Shown one piece after another: positions 36,476 through 45,021 of a stretch of DNA of 64,000 nt (within the stretch, counting starts at the first letter, position 1; each line of letters opens with the position of its first letter). The DNA is from Pseudomonas sp. NFIX28 (GTDB taxonomy: Bacteria; Pseudomonadota; Gammaproteobacteria; Pseudomonadales; Pseudomonadaceae). The notes beneath the pieces were generated by a model. It saw only the letters and a list, made by a program, of their open reading frames with translations. It made no database searches and was not told the DNA's origin. The stretch covers positions 124,001 to 188,000 of the forward strand of contig NZ_FNPW01000004.1 in the NCBI RefSeq assembly GCF_900107395.1, in the 5' to 3' direction. The translations under genes were made by a program, and so were the position numbers.

Positions 36476-37510
36476 TCACTCCTCTGGCGTAGCATGTTCG
36501 CCACGCTGGATAGCTAGGATAAAATCCAGCTTAAGTAACAATTTTTGCATGCCCGCAACATCAAGACGTTCGGTGTTATGGGAATTATAATCTTCCATCC
36601 GGGAGATTTTTTCCTCACCTTGCTCGACAAATTTGCTGTAATTCAGGTCTCGAAGATCGGGCGGAACGCGGAAGTACTCCCCCATGTCCTCAGCACAAGC
36701 CATTTCTTCGCGACTCAACAGCGCTTCATACAGTTTCTCGCCGTGCCTAGTGCCAATAATCTGAATAGGATGCTCAGGCTTCCCAACCATCTGGGTTAAG
36801 GCTCGCGCCAGTGTCTCGACAGTGGCTGCTGGGGCCTTCTGAACAAACAAATCGCCGTTATTACCATGCTCGAACGCATACAAAACCAGATCGACTGCAT
36901 CGGCCAGAGTCATCATGAAACGTGTCATGTTCGGATCGGTGATCGACAGCGGAATTCCCGCCCGGATCTGCTCAATGAACAATGGAATCACCGAACCACG
37001 GGAAGCCATGACGTTTCCATAACGGGTGCCACAGATAACTGTTTTCGTATCATCGACATTGCGGGACTTCGCGACCATGACTTTTTCCATCATGGCTTTT
37101 GAAATCCCCATTGCATTAATGGGATAAACCGCCTTGTCGGTGCTCAAGCAAACAACCCGCCGAACCCCATTTTGAATGGCTGCTTCGAGAACATTATCGG
37201 TGCCAATGACATTCGTCTTCACTGCTTCCATCGGATGGAACTCGCAAGACGGGACCTGCTTCAATGCGGCCGCGTGAAAGATGTAGTCCACCCCTCGAGT
37301 CGCGTTGAGGATGCTCTGATAATCTCGTACGTCACCGATATAGAATTTCAGCTTGCTGTTGGCATAGCGCTTGCGCATGTCATCTTGCTTTTTCTCGTCA
37401 CGGCTGAATATCCTAATTTCAGCAATATCCGTATCAAGAAAGCGCTTGAGTACCGCGTTGCCAAAGGAACCCGTGCCGCCAGAAATGAGAAGTTTTTTTC
37501 CACTGAACAT
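36476..37510 (-). CDS. fnlA: FnlA/WbjB, UDP-GlcNAc 4,6-dehydratase/5-epimerase
   Basis: A 344-residue soluble SDR enzyme: GGTGSFGNAVLKRFLDTDIAEIRIFSRDEKKQDDMR, and STDKAVYPINAMGISKAMMEKVMVAK with the Met-x3-Lys catalytic signature of the 5-inverting dehydratases (PseB/FlaA1 type). It is the first step from UDP-GlcNAc to UDP-L-FucNAc. It is followed by fnlB and fnlC in the canonical order. The hisF2 gene ends 30 bases upstream, so the FucNAc genes are coupled to the acetamidino module. Confidence 0.94.
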   Translation of the reverse strand: MFSGKKLLISGGTGSFGNAVLKRFLDTDIAEIRIFSRDEKKQDDMRKRYANSKLKFYIGDVRDYQSILNATRGVDYIFHAAALKQVPSCEFHPMEAVKTNVIGTDNVLEAAIQNGVRRVVCLSTDKAVYPINAMGISKAMMEKVMVAKSRNVDDTKTVICGTRYGNVMASRGSVIPLFIEQIRAGIPLSITDPNMTRFMMTLADAVDLVLYAFEHGNNGDLFVQKAPAATVETLARALTQMVGKPEHPIQIIGTRHGEKLYEALLSREEMACAEDMGEYFRVPPDLRDLNYSKFVEQGEEKISRMEDYNSHNTERLDVAGMQKLLLKLDFILAIQRGEHATPEE

Positions 37511-37540
37511 AATGAGTCCTGAATCTGATGCAAGCTAGTA

Positions 37541-38323
37541 TCAGCTCGATTGCAAGGCTGAGTAGACGACATCAGCCTTTTGCTGATCGCTCGGATAACT
37601 GATGAGAACGGCTCTATAAGGGCCTTTGAAAACGAAGAAGCTACCAGCAGCCACACCGACCACGCCGCATTTGGCGACGACACTGTGCATGTCTTCAAGA
37701 GAACCGCCACCGCCTAAAACAGTGATCGGTATATTGACCGCTTCCCGAAGCTTTGCAGCCAGGGTAAGGTCATACCCCTTCATCCGCCCGTCATTTTCGA
37801 TGGCGTTGATAACAATCTCACCGGCACCCAACTGCTGCAGTTCTAACGCGACCTCCAGAACGCTGCGCTTGGTATTACGCGTGCCATTATGGGTCCAGAC
37901 ATCCTGACTTTTGCTGAGCATACGCGGCTTGTGATCAAGGACCACAACGACACTCTGGCGGCCGATCTCTTCGGCAATCCTGGTAATCAGCATCGGATCA
38001 TCTAGCGCTGCAGAGCTGATCGCGACTTTTTCTACCCCCAGGCTGATGATTTTTTTAGCCTGCTCAGCTGTGCGGATACCACCGCCGTAGCAAAGAGGCA
38101 TACGGCATTCAGCAGCCAGATTGGCGATTTGCTTGTAATTGGGCTCAACGCCTTTTACCGAGGCGTCAATGTCCAATACGATCAGCTCATCGGCCTCTTT
38201 CTCATTAAAGATTTTCACTGCATTGATCGGGTCCCCTACGTACTTGGGGTCCTTGAAGCGGACGGTTTTCACCAGACCGCCATCCTGAATCAACAAGCAT
38301 GGAATGATTCTGGGCCTGAGCAT
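37541..38323 (-). CDS. hisF2: HisF-type cyclase subunit of O-antigen acetamidino module
   Basis: A 260-residue TIM-barrel HisF paralogue: MLRPRIIPCLLIQDGGLVKTVRF, ELIVLDIDASV, CYGGGIRTAEQA, and ITVLGGGGSLEDM. The chromosomal his locus is absent here. Together with HisH2 and WbpG it forms the sugar amidotransferase set. In P. aeruginosa, HisH/HisF supply ammonia through a glutaminase-cyclase channel, and WbpG then converts an N-acetyl to an acetamidino group. In E. coli O145, homologues are WbuXYZ. HisF stands one base after the hisH2 stop (TGA G ATG). Confidence 0.92.
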   Translation of the reverse strand: MLRPRIIPCLLIQDGGLVKTVRFKDPKYVGDPINAVKIFNEKEADELIVLDIDASVKGVEPNYKQIANLAAECRMPLCYGGGIRTAEQAKKIISLGVEKVAISSAALDDPMLITRIAEEIGRQSVVVVLDHKPRMLSKSQDVWTHNGTRNTKRSVLEVALELQQLGAGEIVINAIENDGRMKGYDLTLAAKLREAVNIPITVLGGGGSLEDMHSVVAKCGVVGVAAGSFFVFKGPYRAVLISYPSDQQKADVVYSALQSS

Positions 38324-38324
38324 C

Positions 38325-38939
38325 TCAAAGTTCCGCGAAGTTTTTCAAAAGGGCCGCCCCAAAGTGATGGCTCTTTTCGGGATGGAACTGCACGCCAAAC
38401 ACATTACCTTCGGCGACAGCACAGACAAAGTCCTGACCATAGGACGCAGAGGCAATACCGCCTGCCCCCCCTTCACAATCGAAAAAGAAAGAGTGCAGAA
38501 AATAGAATCGTGCGTCCTCTTCCAGGCCTTTAAAAAGCGGTACATCCGGCCAAGGTCGTACATCATTCCAGCCCATATGTGGCAATGGAATTCCCTTGAG
38601 CTCGGGTACATCCGCAAATGCCTTCACTCGACCCTTGACCCAGCCAAGTCCCGGCAACAGACCTTCATCACTGGCGGACGCAAGTATCTGCATGCCAACA
38701 CAAATCCCAAGAACCGGAACACCTTGCTCTCGCACCAACCTTTCAAGGGTCGGACGCATGCCCGAAGCGTCGAGACGCTCCATCGCATGATCGAAAGCAC
38801 CAACGCCCGGGAGGATCAATCGCGTCGCACCCTCAAGGTCCGCCGGCTGCCTTGCAATCGTCACTGGGATACTCAGCCGTTTGTAGACATTGACGAACGC
38901 CTGAATATTACCCAATCCGTAATCGATGATAGTGATCAT
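38325..38939 (-). CDS. hisH2: HisH-type glutaminase subunit of O-antigen acetamidino module
   Basis: A 204-residue class-I glutamine amidotransferase: MITIIDYGLGNIQAFVNVYKRL, the nucleophile loop GICVGMQI (Cys at about residue 79, Val replacing the commoner Leu), and the His-Glu pair in VQFHPEKSHHFGAALLKNF. It releases ammonia from glutamine for HisF2/WbpG. It overlaps wbpG by four bases (ATGA), so the two are translationally coupled. Confidence 0.93.
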   Translation of the reverse strand: MITIIDYGLGNIQAFVNVYKRLSIPVTIARQPADLEGATRLILPGVGAFDHAMERLDASGMRPTLERLVREQGVPVLGICVGMQILASASDEGLLPGLGWVKGRVKAFADVPELKGIPLPHMGWNDVRPWPDVPLFKGLEEDARFYFLHSFFFDCEGGAGGIASASYGQDFVCAVAEGNVFGVQFHPEKSHHFGAALLKNFAEL

Positions 38940-40072
38940 CTGAACAGTCTTCTCTCCAATCCCAAGGCGCTCATTACACGCGAACCGACACCAATGAGGA
39001 AGCGCTTGTTGCGGTAATCACGATAGGTTTTATTTTCGCCGTCGAAAATTTCCTGGAGCTGCTCCACAGAAAGATCAAGCTTGTTTGCCACATACTCAAA
39101 CTCTCCCTTGAGGAACTGTTCATCCAGTTCAGGCCTGGAGATTCTCTCTAAGGCATCTTCGCGGGTCAGCTGACCTGTCATGATCAAGCTGGAGAAGTGG
39201 GCTCGTCGCTTCTCGTAACCAAATTTACGAGGCATCCAATAGTCTTCGTAAAAGCGGGTAAAACGAGACTCATGGTGTTTGTGCTGGAATTTCTTCCAAC
39301 CGTACAGCCGCTCCAAGGTTGCTTCGGCATCCTTTTTGATGTAGGGAACGAGATTTAGCGGTTTGACAACCTCCATGCCCAAGATCCGTTGATACAAAAT
39401 CTTGTAAATCAAAATATCGGTCAACGGGAAGCTATTGAGCTTGCGCTTGCCAAAACGTCCGTGAATGTCTTTGAAAAGGGTTTTATCGATTCCAGGATAA
39501 CCGCCCCACTCTTCAGGCTCACGACAACATTCCGTAGAAAAATTCGCCCCAGTCAGTACGTACTTGATTCGATGTTCACGCGCGAACTTATAAAGACCGG
39601 AGAAAAAAGCCGCATCTTGTGGCAAGTCCTGATCAGCGATCTGCGAGCGGAAAAAAGACACTTGCAGGTCTTTCATCTCTTCCCAGTTGATCACATCAGT
39701 GTACAAATCAAGACCCAGCCCATCGACCAGCTTCTCGATATTACCCACTGCCTGATCAGTGTTCCAACCGGCATCAACGTGAAACAGTAAAGGCCGCAAG
39801 CCCATCTTTACCTTAGCGACATAGGCTGCATAGGAGCTATCCAACCCTCCGCTCAGACCAATAATGCAATCGAAATCCTTGCCACGGCCATGGGCTTTGA
39901 TCTTCTCGGCCAAAGCCATCAATTCGGCTTCTCCTTGCTGATCCGTGTGCCAGTTTGGCTCGATGGTAGTCTTGAAATTGTTGCAGTAATCACAGACACC
40001 TTGAGCATCGAAGGTAATCCTAGGATCGCTCGTATCCATGATGCACTGCGTACAGATCTGATAGTTCGCCAT
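38936..40072 (-). CDS. wbpG: WbpG/LfnA-type N-acetyl sugar amidotransferase
   Basis: A 378-residue enzyme. N-terminal zinc-binding cysteines CTQCIMD and CDYCNNF are followed by a PP-loop ATP-pyrophosphatase motif IIGLSGGLDSSYAAYVAK. It activates an N-acetyl group with ATP and replaces oxygen with ammonia to give an acetamidino group. Position beside hisH2-hisF2 and fnlABC resembles wbuXYZ/fnl of E. coli O145 and lfnA of P. aeruginosa O12, where L-FucNAm is made. UDP-GlcNAc3NAcA is an alternative substrate because wbpABDE are also present. Confidence 0.92.
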   Translation of the reverse strand: MANYQICTQCIMDTSDPRITFDAQGVCDYCNNFKTTIEPNWHTDQQGEAELMALAEKIKAHGRGKDFDCIIGLSGGLDSSYAAYVAKVKMGLRPLLFHVDAGWNTDQAVGNIEKLVDGLGLDLYTDVINWEEMKDLQVSFFRSQIADQDLPQDAAFFSGLYKFAREHRIKYVLTGANFSTECCREPEEWGGYPGIDKTLFKDIHGRFGKRKLNSFPLTDILIYKILYQRILGMEVVKPLNLVPYIKKDAEATLERLYGWKKFQHKHHESRFTRFYEDYWMPRKFGYEKRRAHFSSLIMTGQLTREDALERISRPELDEQFLKGEFEYVANKLDLSVEQLQEIFDGENKTYRDYRNKRFLIGVGSRVMSALGLERRLFR

Positions 40073-40084
40073 AAAAATTCCGTA

Positions 40085-41227
40085 TTAAATCAGCAGGCGT
40101 TTCGCCATACGTCGATAGTCTAAAAGCTCGGATGCGATCTCCCAAGACCGAGTCGACATCCCTTGAAGCAAAGTGGGGTTGCGTTCTATCTGCTCAAACG
40201 CCGAGAGCTGTTCCTCGAAAGACTTAACCTTCCAGCCATTCCCCTGGACAAAGGGCTGATGACTTGGAACATCTGCAAGCACGACCGGACAACGAGCACA
40301 CAAGCTCATCTGCATGGTCGCAGATTGACTACCCGGTTGTACGTAAACATCAGCAGCACATAGCAATTGATACAGCTCATCAGCGGACTTCCAGCCCAGG
40401 TAACGAATACGAGGGTCAGCTGACGACAACCGTTTCACCTCATCCTGAATCGACTCGTGCACCTGACCGACGATCAGAAACGAGAAATGTTTGGATTTGA
40501 CTCTTGAGAAAGCCTTCAGGCTTTCCGTAAGCTTTTTCTTCGTATCAAATTTCCCGGACTGCAAAAATACCGTATGGCGATCATCGAACCCATGCTCCCC
40601 CCTAAGCTTGGTTCGGTAGCTCTGGTAGGTTTCCTCGTCTGCGATGTCCCCCCCCAGAGGGAAAAATTCCAACGCGCTTGGGGGTAAGCCGTAGACAGCC
40701 TTACAGAATTCCATGGTTTCAAGCGAGATGCAAAGAACCTTGTCCATCCATGGCAGCGAACGACGAATAATCGGACGATAGTAAAAACGATGCAAAAGAC
40801 TTGATAAAAAACCTGTAGCGCTATTGTTAGCATCCTCATGACTATCTACATAAAGGCGGACATGCGGATTGGCACGCTTATAGCGCACAGCCGATAGCAA
40901 CTCCCAGCCACACAATCCATGAAACACAATAACGTCAGGTGCGAACTTAGTAAGTATCGAATCCACCCCTGGGTGCATCCTCAATTTTTTCTTTATAAAA
41001 AATGGAAACATTCCCGAGTAGGGAAGCCTGATGACCTCAGCCCCGTCACTGCCGACGTACTGACCTGGCGAGATATAACCTAAAGAGAAATTATCAACAT
41101 ACGTTTCAGTCGAGGCAACCACCAGCACTTCGTGCCCTGCTGTCACGTGCTCCCGTACGAGTTCATTCTCTTGATAACGGTAATTATCAATATAAAAACA
41201 AGAAAGGCACAAATGTACAATTTTCAT
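40085..41227 (-). CDS. GT4 glycosyltransferase with an in-frame G8 tract
   Basis: A 380-residue GT-B protein: N-terminal KIVHLCLSCFYIDNYRYQENELVREHVTAGHEVLVV; C-terminal domain with VFLQSGKFDTKKKL, IRYLGWKSADELYQLLCAADVYVQPGSQS and RCPVVLADVPSHQPFVQGNG. It probably adds a sugar to the O-unit; acceptor and donor are unknown. A run of eight C on the + strand (40648-40655) encodes part of PLGGD at about residues 190-194, in frame. Slippage would truncate the protein near its middle. It overlaps the acetyltransferase upstream by four bases (ATGA). Confidence 0.88.
   Translation of the reverse strand: MKIVHLCLSCFYIDNYRYQENELVREHVTAGHEVLVVASTETYVDNFSLGYISPGQYVGSDGAEVIRLPYSGMFPFFIKKKLRMHPGVDSILTKFAPDVIVFHGLCGWELLSAVRYKRANPHVRLYVDSHEDANNSATGFLSSLLHRFYYRPIIRRSLPWMDKVLCISLETMEFCKAVYGLPPSALEFFPLGGDIADEETYQSYRTKLRGEHGFDDRHTVFLQSGKFDTKKKLTESLKAFSRVKSKHFSFLIVGQVHESIQDEVKRLSSADPRIRYLGWKSADELYQLLCAADVYVQPGSQSATMQMSLCARCPVVLADVPSHQPFVQGNGWKVKSFEEQLSAFEQIERNPTLLQGMSTRSWEIASELLDYRRMAKRLLI
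40648..40655. repeat. C8/G8 homopolymer inside the GT4 gene
   Basis: Eight consecutive C on the + strand, in a coding region where codons could easily have been broken up (Leu-Gly-Gly-Asp). It is a potential slipped-strand site; the present length leaves the gene intact. Confidence 0.7.
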
Positions 41228-41832
41228 AACAGCCCCCGGGCCTTTAGAAAGGTTTCGGGATAGTTAAAATCAGGAGCCACAGCACGTAACTCCTCATCCG
41301 AATATTCCCACCATTGGCTCTTTAGAAGTGCAGCGATCACCGCCTCCGAGAACCTGTAGCGAATCAACCGAGCAGGGTTCCCAGCATAAATCGCGTAAGG
41401 AGGGATATCTTTGGTAACAACACTGCCCATACCGACAACAGCACCGACGCCAATAGTAACGCCACCTTTTACATACACACCCTCACCGATCCATACATCG
41501 TGACCGATCACCGTACGAGGCTGCCAGTGATACTCGTGCCTTGAAAACTTTGTTTTGATACTCTCTTTATGAGAAAGAAATACAGGGCTGGTCGAAACAT
41601 ACTCCATAGGATGTCGCGCCCCACCAACAACTACCTTACTGGCAATGGAGCAAAAACGACCGACCTCACACTTGATAAATGTACAGTCATAACCACAGAA
41701 CGAATACGCACCGAAGGTGGTACCCAATACTGTACTCCCAGATTCCACTTTTGACGTTGAGGGGATAGAGGAGTCGATGACAGCTTTACCCCTGGCTTTT
41801 TTCAGGACCCTCGAAAAAAAATATTCAATCAC
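41224..41832 (-). CDS. Hexapeptide (left-handed beta-helix) O-acetyltransferase
   Basis: A 202-residue acetyltransferase of the CatB/xenobiotic (LbH_XAT) type. Left-handed beta-helix repeats include SKVESGSTVLGTTFGAYSFCGYDCTFIKCEVGRFCSIASKVVVGGARHPMEYVS, with the catalytic-type His in GGARHP, and TVIGHDVWIGEGVYVKGGVTIGVGAVVGMGSVVTKDIPPYAIYAGNPARLIRYRF. It is probably an O-acetyl modification of one O-antigen sugar. The gene overlaps wzy (upstream, ATGA-type) and the GT4 gene (downstream), so it is part of the same translation-coupled series. Confidence 0.9.
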   Translation of the reverse strand: MIEYFFSRVLKKARGKAVIDSSIPSTSKVESGSTVLGTTFGAYSFCGYDCTFIKCEVGRFCSIASKVVVGGARHPMEYVSTSPVFLSHKESIKTKFSRHEYHWQPRTVIGHDVWIGEGVYVKGGVTIGVGAVVGMGSVVTKDIPPYAIYAGNPARLIRYRFSEAVIAALLKSQWWEYSDEELRAVAPDFNYPETFLKARGLL

Positions 41833-43205
41833 GCAGCCAACTCCTTACGCAGACCGAAGTGAAATCTGTACTTATCAATCAACAACATCAGGATCCAATA
41901 GAACCCACCAAACGAAGTCAGCATGGTAAACAAGGAACCATTCGTGGAAACAAAAGCCAATGGAAAAAGCGCAGAAAAGAGGAATACCTTACTCCACCCC
42001 CTTGCGGCCCAATCCAGAACTAGTAACCATACTGCATATGCCATACAGATAACTACAACACCAACCGCCCCCGCAGCCGCAACTCCATCGGTTGCTACAA
42101 AATTTGCGTTTGACTGACTCTGTATACCTAAGACCCTTTCAGCAAGTATTTTCCCCAACGCAGGCCACTTCTCGTCAGCTACATAAGCAGCAGGAATATC
42201 AATAAGACGCCCCAACACTGAAACATGCGACCAATATGTATAACCCTGCTGCGAAAAGAGATCATAGTACTGACTAACAAAAAGCCCCGGAATGGCAATA
42301 GTTCTCGTAAAAATATAAACCCCAAGCTGATTCACAACCGATGAATACTTAAAAAGAAAGGAAATCAATAGTATTAAAAATGAACCACCCAAAAACAAAT
42401 AGTACACATTGGATATACCCCCCCCCCTCACCCTGAAAACCAGACACATAACCAACAGCACAAAAGGCAGTAAAATCACAGTACGCTCCGCCGTAATCAT
42501 ATAAACAAAAATAAATGCTACCACGGCAAGCACTAAAGAAAAAAACCTCTTATATAAAACCCCACAAACAAACAATACCGGCGCAAAAACATAAGCCAAA
42601 TAAACCTGACAGTACCCAATAAGAAGAGAGGTCGCCGCGCCTTTTTCTCTTTGACTATATATATCACTTAGACCTGAAAACGCCAAAATGTCACCATACG
42701 TAGAGTACAAAGCAATAAAGCAGACAAGCGCCCCGATAATATTAATAAGAACCACCCCCCGAGAAGGAGCCTTTCCTATTAGCGCATCCGCCCCCTGCCT
42801 TACACTACGACTCACAACACAACAAAAGACCATCCCAAAGCAAAAGCCACTAAGCAGCCAAAAATACCTGACCAGAGAATCATCATGATTCAATACAGCT
42901 ATAACTACCGCCGGCACATACACAAAAAACATAAGGCTATACAAAAAAATCGATGATGGGCGACATAGCGTTAGTGGTAACACCACCGAAGGAATAACTA
43001 CTAGAAAAAAAATAAACACAATAGCCAAAGCATCATAGCTAACTTTATTAAACCCCCAAAAAGCCTGGTCAACCGACAAATAAAACTCTTGCCCAATAGC
43101 AATAGAAATAGAGTAAAACAACACACATAAAATCAAATAACAACGCGACTTCCTTATACGCGGCCATGATTCATGCAAACCAGAAGAACCCGCATCATAT
43201 TTCAA
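41829..43205 (-). CDS. wzy: Wzy-like O-antigen polymerase with in-frame G10 tract
   Basis: A 458-residue, strongly hydrophobic protein with about 11-12 membrane helices and no enzymatic signature except the large-loop layout of Wzy polymerases (long extracytoplasmic loop around residues 285-350, VNQLGVYIFTRTIAIPGL to SQSNANFVATDG). It has the typical low GC. The family joins O-units in the periplasm by a block mechanism. A run of ten C on the + strand (42418-42427) encodes RGGG at about residues 260-263; the frame is intact at ten. The gene is visibly AT-rich compared with flanking housekeeping genes, indicating transfer. Wzy is called on hydropathy and location because primary sequences are hardly conserved. 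Confidence 0.78.
   Translation of the reverse strand: MKYDAGSSGLHESWPRIRKSRCYLILCVLFYSISIAIGQEFYLSVDQAFWGFNKVSYDALAIVFIFFLVVIPSVVLPLTLCRPSSIFLYSLMFFVYVPAVVIAVLNHDDSLVRYFWLLSGFCFGMVFCCVVSRSVRQGADALIGKAPSRGVVLINIIGALVCFIALYSTYGDILAFSGLSDIYSQREKGAATSLLIGYCQVYLAYVFAPVLFVCGVLYKRFFSLVLAVVAFIFVYMITAERTVILLPFVLLVMCLVFRVRGGGISNVYYLFLGGSFLILLISFLFKYSSVVNQLGVYIFTRTIAIPGLFVSQYYDLFSQQGYTYWSHVSVLGRLIDIPAAYVADEKWPALGKILAERVLGIQSQSNANFVATDGVAAAGAVGVVVICMAYAVWLLVLDWAARGWSKVFLFSALFPLAFVSTNGSLFTMLTSFGGFYWILMLLIDKYRFHFGLRKELAA
42418..42427. repeat. C10/G10 homopolymer inside wzy
   Basis: Ten uninterrupted C on the + strand (TATA-C10-TCACCC), within an otherwise AT-rich gene. Insertion or deletion of one base would shift the frame in the second half of Wzy. 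Confidence 0.85.
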
Positions 43206-43212
43206 AGCCCAT

Positions 43213-44574
43213 TCACCCCAAAATATCCGAATAAAAAGAACGTTCCTGCGACTTCATAAAGTTTGAGTTATGCCATAGCAACGTGAACACCCCTCCAACT
43301 GAACGACAGGCGTCTTTAAATCGCTCAACCATCTCTTTTGCCTCTTGGCCAGTACCAAGATCAAGGTAAGAGGAGCTGATCAGCGTTACATCCATGACAA
43401 TCAAAGGACGGATGCGCAAATCTAATGCACGCTGGGCCACCGGATCAAATCCTTGATACTCATGACAGGTACCACACCGAAAGCCTGGAAGCTCGGCGTA
43501 ACCAAGCGTGCTGTCGTAGGTCATGCCCGCCCCCTCCCAAGCCGCTAATGTTACTGGCTGACTCCAGCGTAAGTAATGCATACGCCCTCCCCAGCCACCT
43601 TGCACAATACCCTCTTCAGCACAAACCTTACGTAAGCGTTCAGCTTCATTTTTTAAGGCATCACCACAAAGGTAGGTATTGTAACTGGGGTGTAAACCTA
43701 TTTCATGGCCACGAGCATGAATAGTACGAAGCAGATCGCGTATCGCTGGATGTTCAAGCTCATAATCGGCATCCTTCAAAGGATCCGTGCGACCACAAAT
43801 AAAATAAAATGCGCTCACGATGCCATGACGCTCGGACTGATCCATGATCCAATTAAATGTGTTAGACGGATCGAAACGACTTAAACGCTGCCCACTCGTT
43901 AATTTCACGATAGGCGCCCGAATCGCACTCACAATGTCGGCACGCTTGAGGAGATCACCACCAACTGCCCGTATCAACCGTTTTGCAGAACGAAATGCAT
44001 AGCGACTGGGCTCGTCCACATCGTGTGAAACCTTGATCGAAAAGAGATGCTTCTCAAGAGTGAGTTGCGGCCATTGACGCCCGATAACCTGCCCCAAGAC
44101 AGCCAGCCATTCGTCCACCAGCGGACGATCAAGATACCCCCACTTATGCGCATGCGAGCATCGAGCGGGAAACCGATTATGCTCATCGAGATCCTGGCGC
44201 CCTACTTCTTCACAACGGGCCAGCATCCAATATGTAAAACCCAGCACATCATAATGAATACGATAACCTGAACTCACCTGCTCCAATAATGGAACAGGCA
44301 ACACCTCAACCCCCGGAACAGCTAACGTGTCCAAATAGACAGGAGCCCACCCTTCACTCCTCGGGTCCCAGGTAGCACAAGGTAAGTCAGAGTCACTGCG
44401 ATTGAACGTTACTGAATCCAGGCAAAAATCGATGCCCCCCTGCTGCTCATTAAATTCGAGACGAATGCATTGGGGACCAACCAAGGAAAGCCGAGCGGTT
44501 TGACCAAAACGCTCACTGAGAATCCCTTGCATCCAATTGAGCGTCGCCTCATTGGGCCAACCTGAGCACTCCAT
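43213..44574 (-). CDS. Polysaccharide deacetylase family protein
   Basis: A 453-residue protein. Its N-terminal part (about residues 1-165) is the uncharacterised domain frequently preceding this deacetylase type; it includes GYRIHYDVLGFTYWMLARCEEVGRQDLDEHNRFPARCSHAHKWGYLDRPLVDEW. The C-terminal NodB-like domain begins with SIKVSHDVDEPSRYA (metal-binding Asp), then GHEIGLHPSYNTY (His-x4-His), and ends with TLLWHNSNFM. It should remove an acetyl group from an O-antigen sugar or a precursor. The start at 44574 (ATG of MECSGW) overlaps the stop of the degraded acyltransferase remnant by one base; GAGGTGAGG lies just upstream. The following gene is wzy. Confidence 0.85.
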   Translation of the reverse strand: MECSGWPNEATLNWMQGILSERFGQTARLSLVGPQCIRLEFNEQQGGIDFCLDSVTFNRSDSDLPCATWDPRSEGWAPVYLDTLAVPGVEVLPVPLLEQVSSGYRIHYDVLGFTYWMLARCEEVGRQDLDEHNRFPARCSHAHKWGYLDRPLVDEWLAVLGQVIGRQWPQLTLEKHLFSIKVSHDVDEPSRYAFRSAKRLIRAVGGDLLKRADIVSAIRAPIVKLTSGQRLSRFDPSNTFNWIMDQSERHGIVSAFYFICGRTDPLKDADYELEHPAIRDLLRTIHARGHEIGLHPSYNTYLCGDALKNEAERLRKVCAEEGIVQGGWGGRMHYLRWSQPVTLAAWEGAGMTYDSTLGYAELPGFRCGTCHEYQGFDPVAQRALDLRIRPLIVMDVTLISSSYLDLGTGQEAKEMVERFKDACRSVGGVFTLLWHNSNFMKSQERSFYSDILG

Positions 44575-45021
44575 CAATCCTCACCTCTGAGATCCTGAAG
44601 AAAAAAGTAAAGCTTGAGGAGTTTCGAGGGTGTTCGCGTAATGGAAAAGCAAGGAATCTGAACCGCTCCAAACCCTCGAATAAAGTACTCTACTGATTCC
44701 AACATCGACCCTCCGAAATCAAAGCGATTGGTAACTCCCGAAGCCTCCCACATACATAGGCTTGTTGCTCCGCTGCTGCGTAACTCAGGATCACCTCCCC
44801 CCAAGATAGTAGATGCTGTTTTCATCCCAAACGATGTAGAGACCTGCATGATGACGGCCTTCCGGATCTTCCGCGATGAAAACTTTTCGAGAGTTACGAG
44901 CGGCACAGGCCTTGCAAATACGCTTGACAAGCTCCTCCAGGCAAGGCACCTGCATGCCTTGACGCTTAAACACAAAATTATTCAGCGAGAGGAAATCCTC
45001 CAAGGAGGGGTCGTCTCTGAT
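44574..45021 (-). pseudogene. FemAB/GNAT-like acyltransferase remnant, C-terminal part, frameshifted
   Basis: Translation from the minus strand gives IRDDPSLEDFLSLNNFVFKR..., then AEDPEGRHHAGLYIVWDENSIYYLGG, followed by a frame change. In the next frame the family pattern resumes: GDPELRSSGATSLCMWEA..FDFGGSMLESVEYFIRGFGAVQIPCF. This is the C-terminal half of a FemAB-like (Acetyltransf_6) acyltransferase, which normally has about 330 residues, so more than half is missing. The break lies at a run of six C on the + strand (44797-44802); one C fewer restores the frame. No complete start is present, and its 5' side runs directly into the wzx stub. It is probably not functional. Confidence 0.82.
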
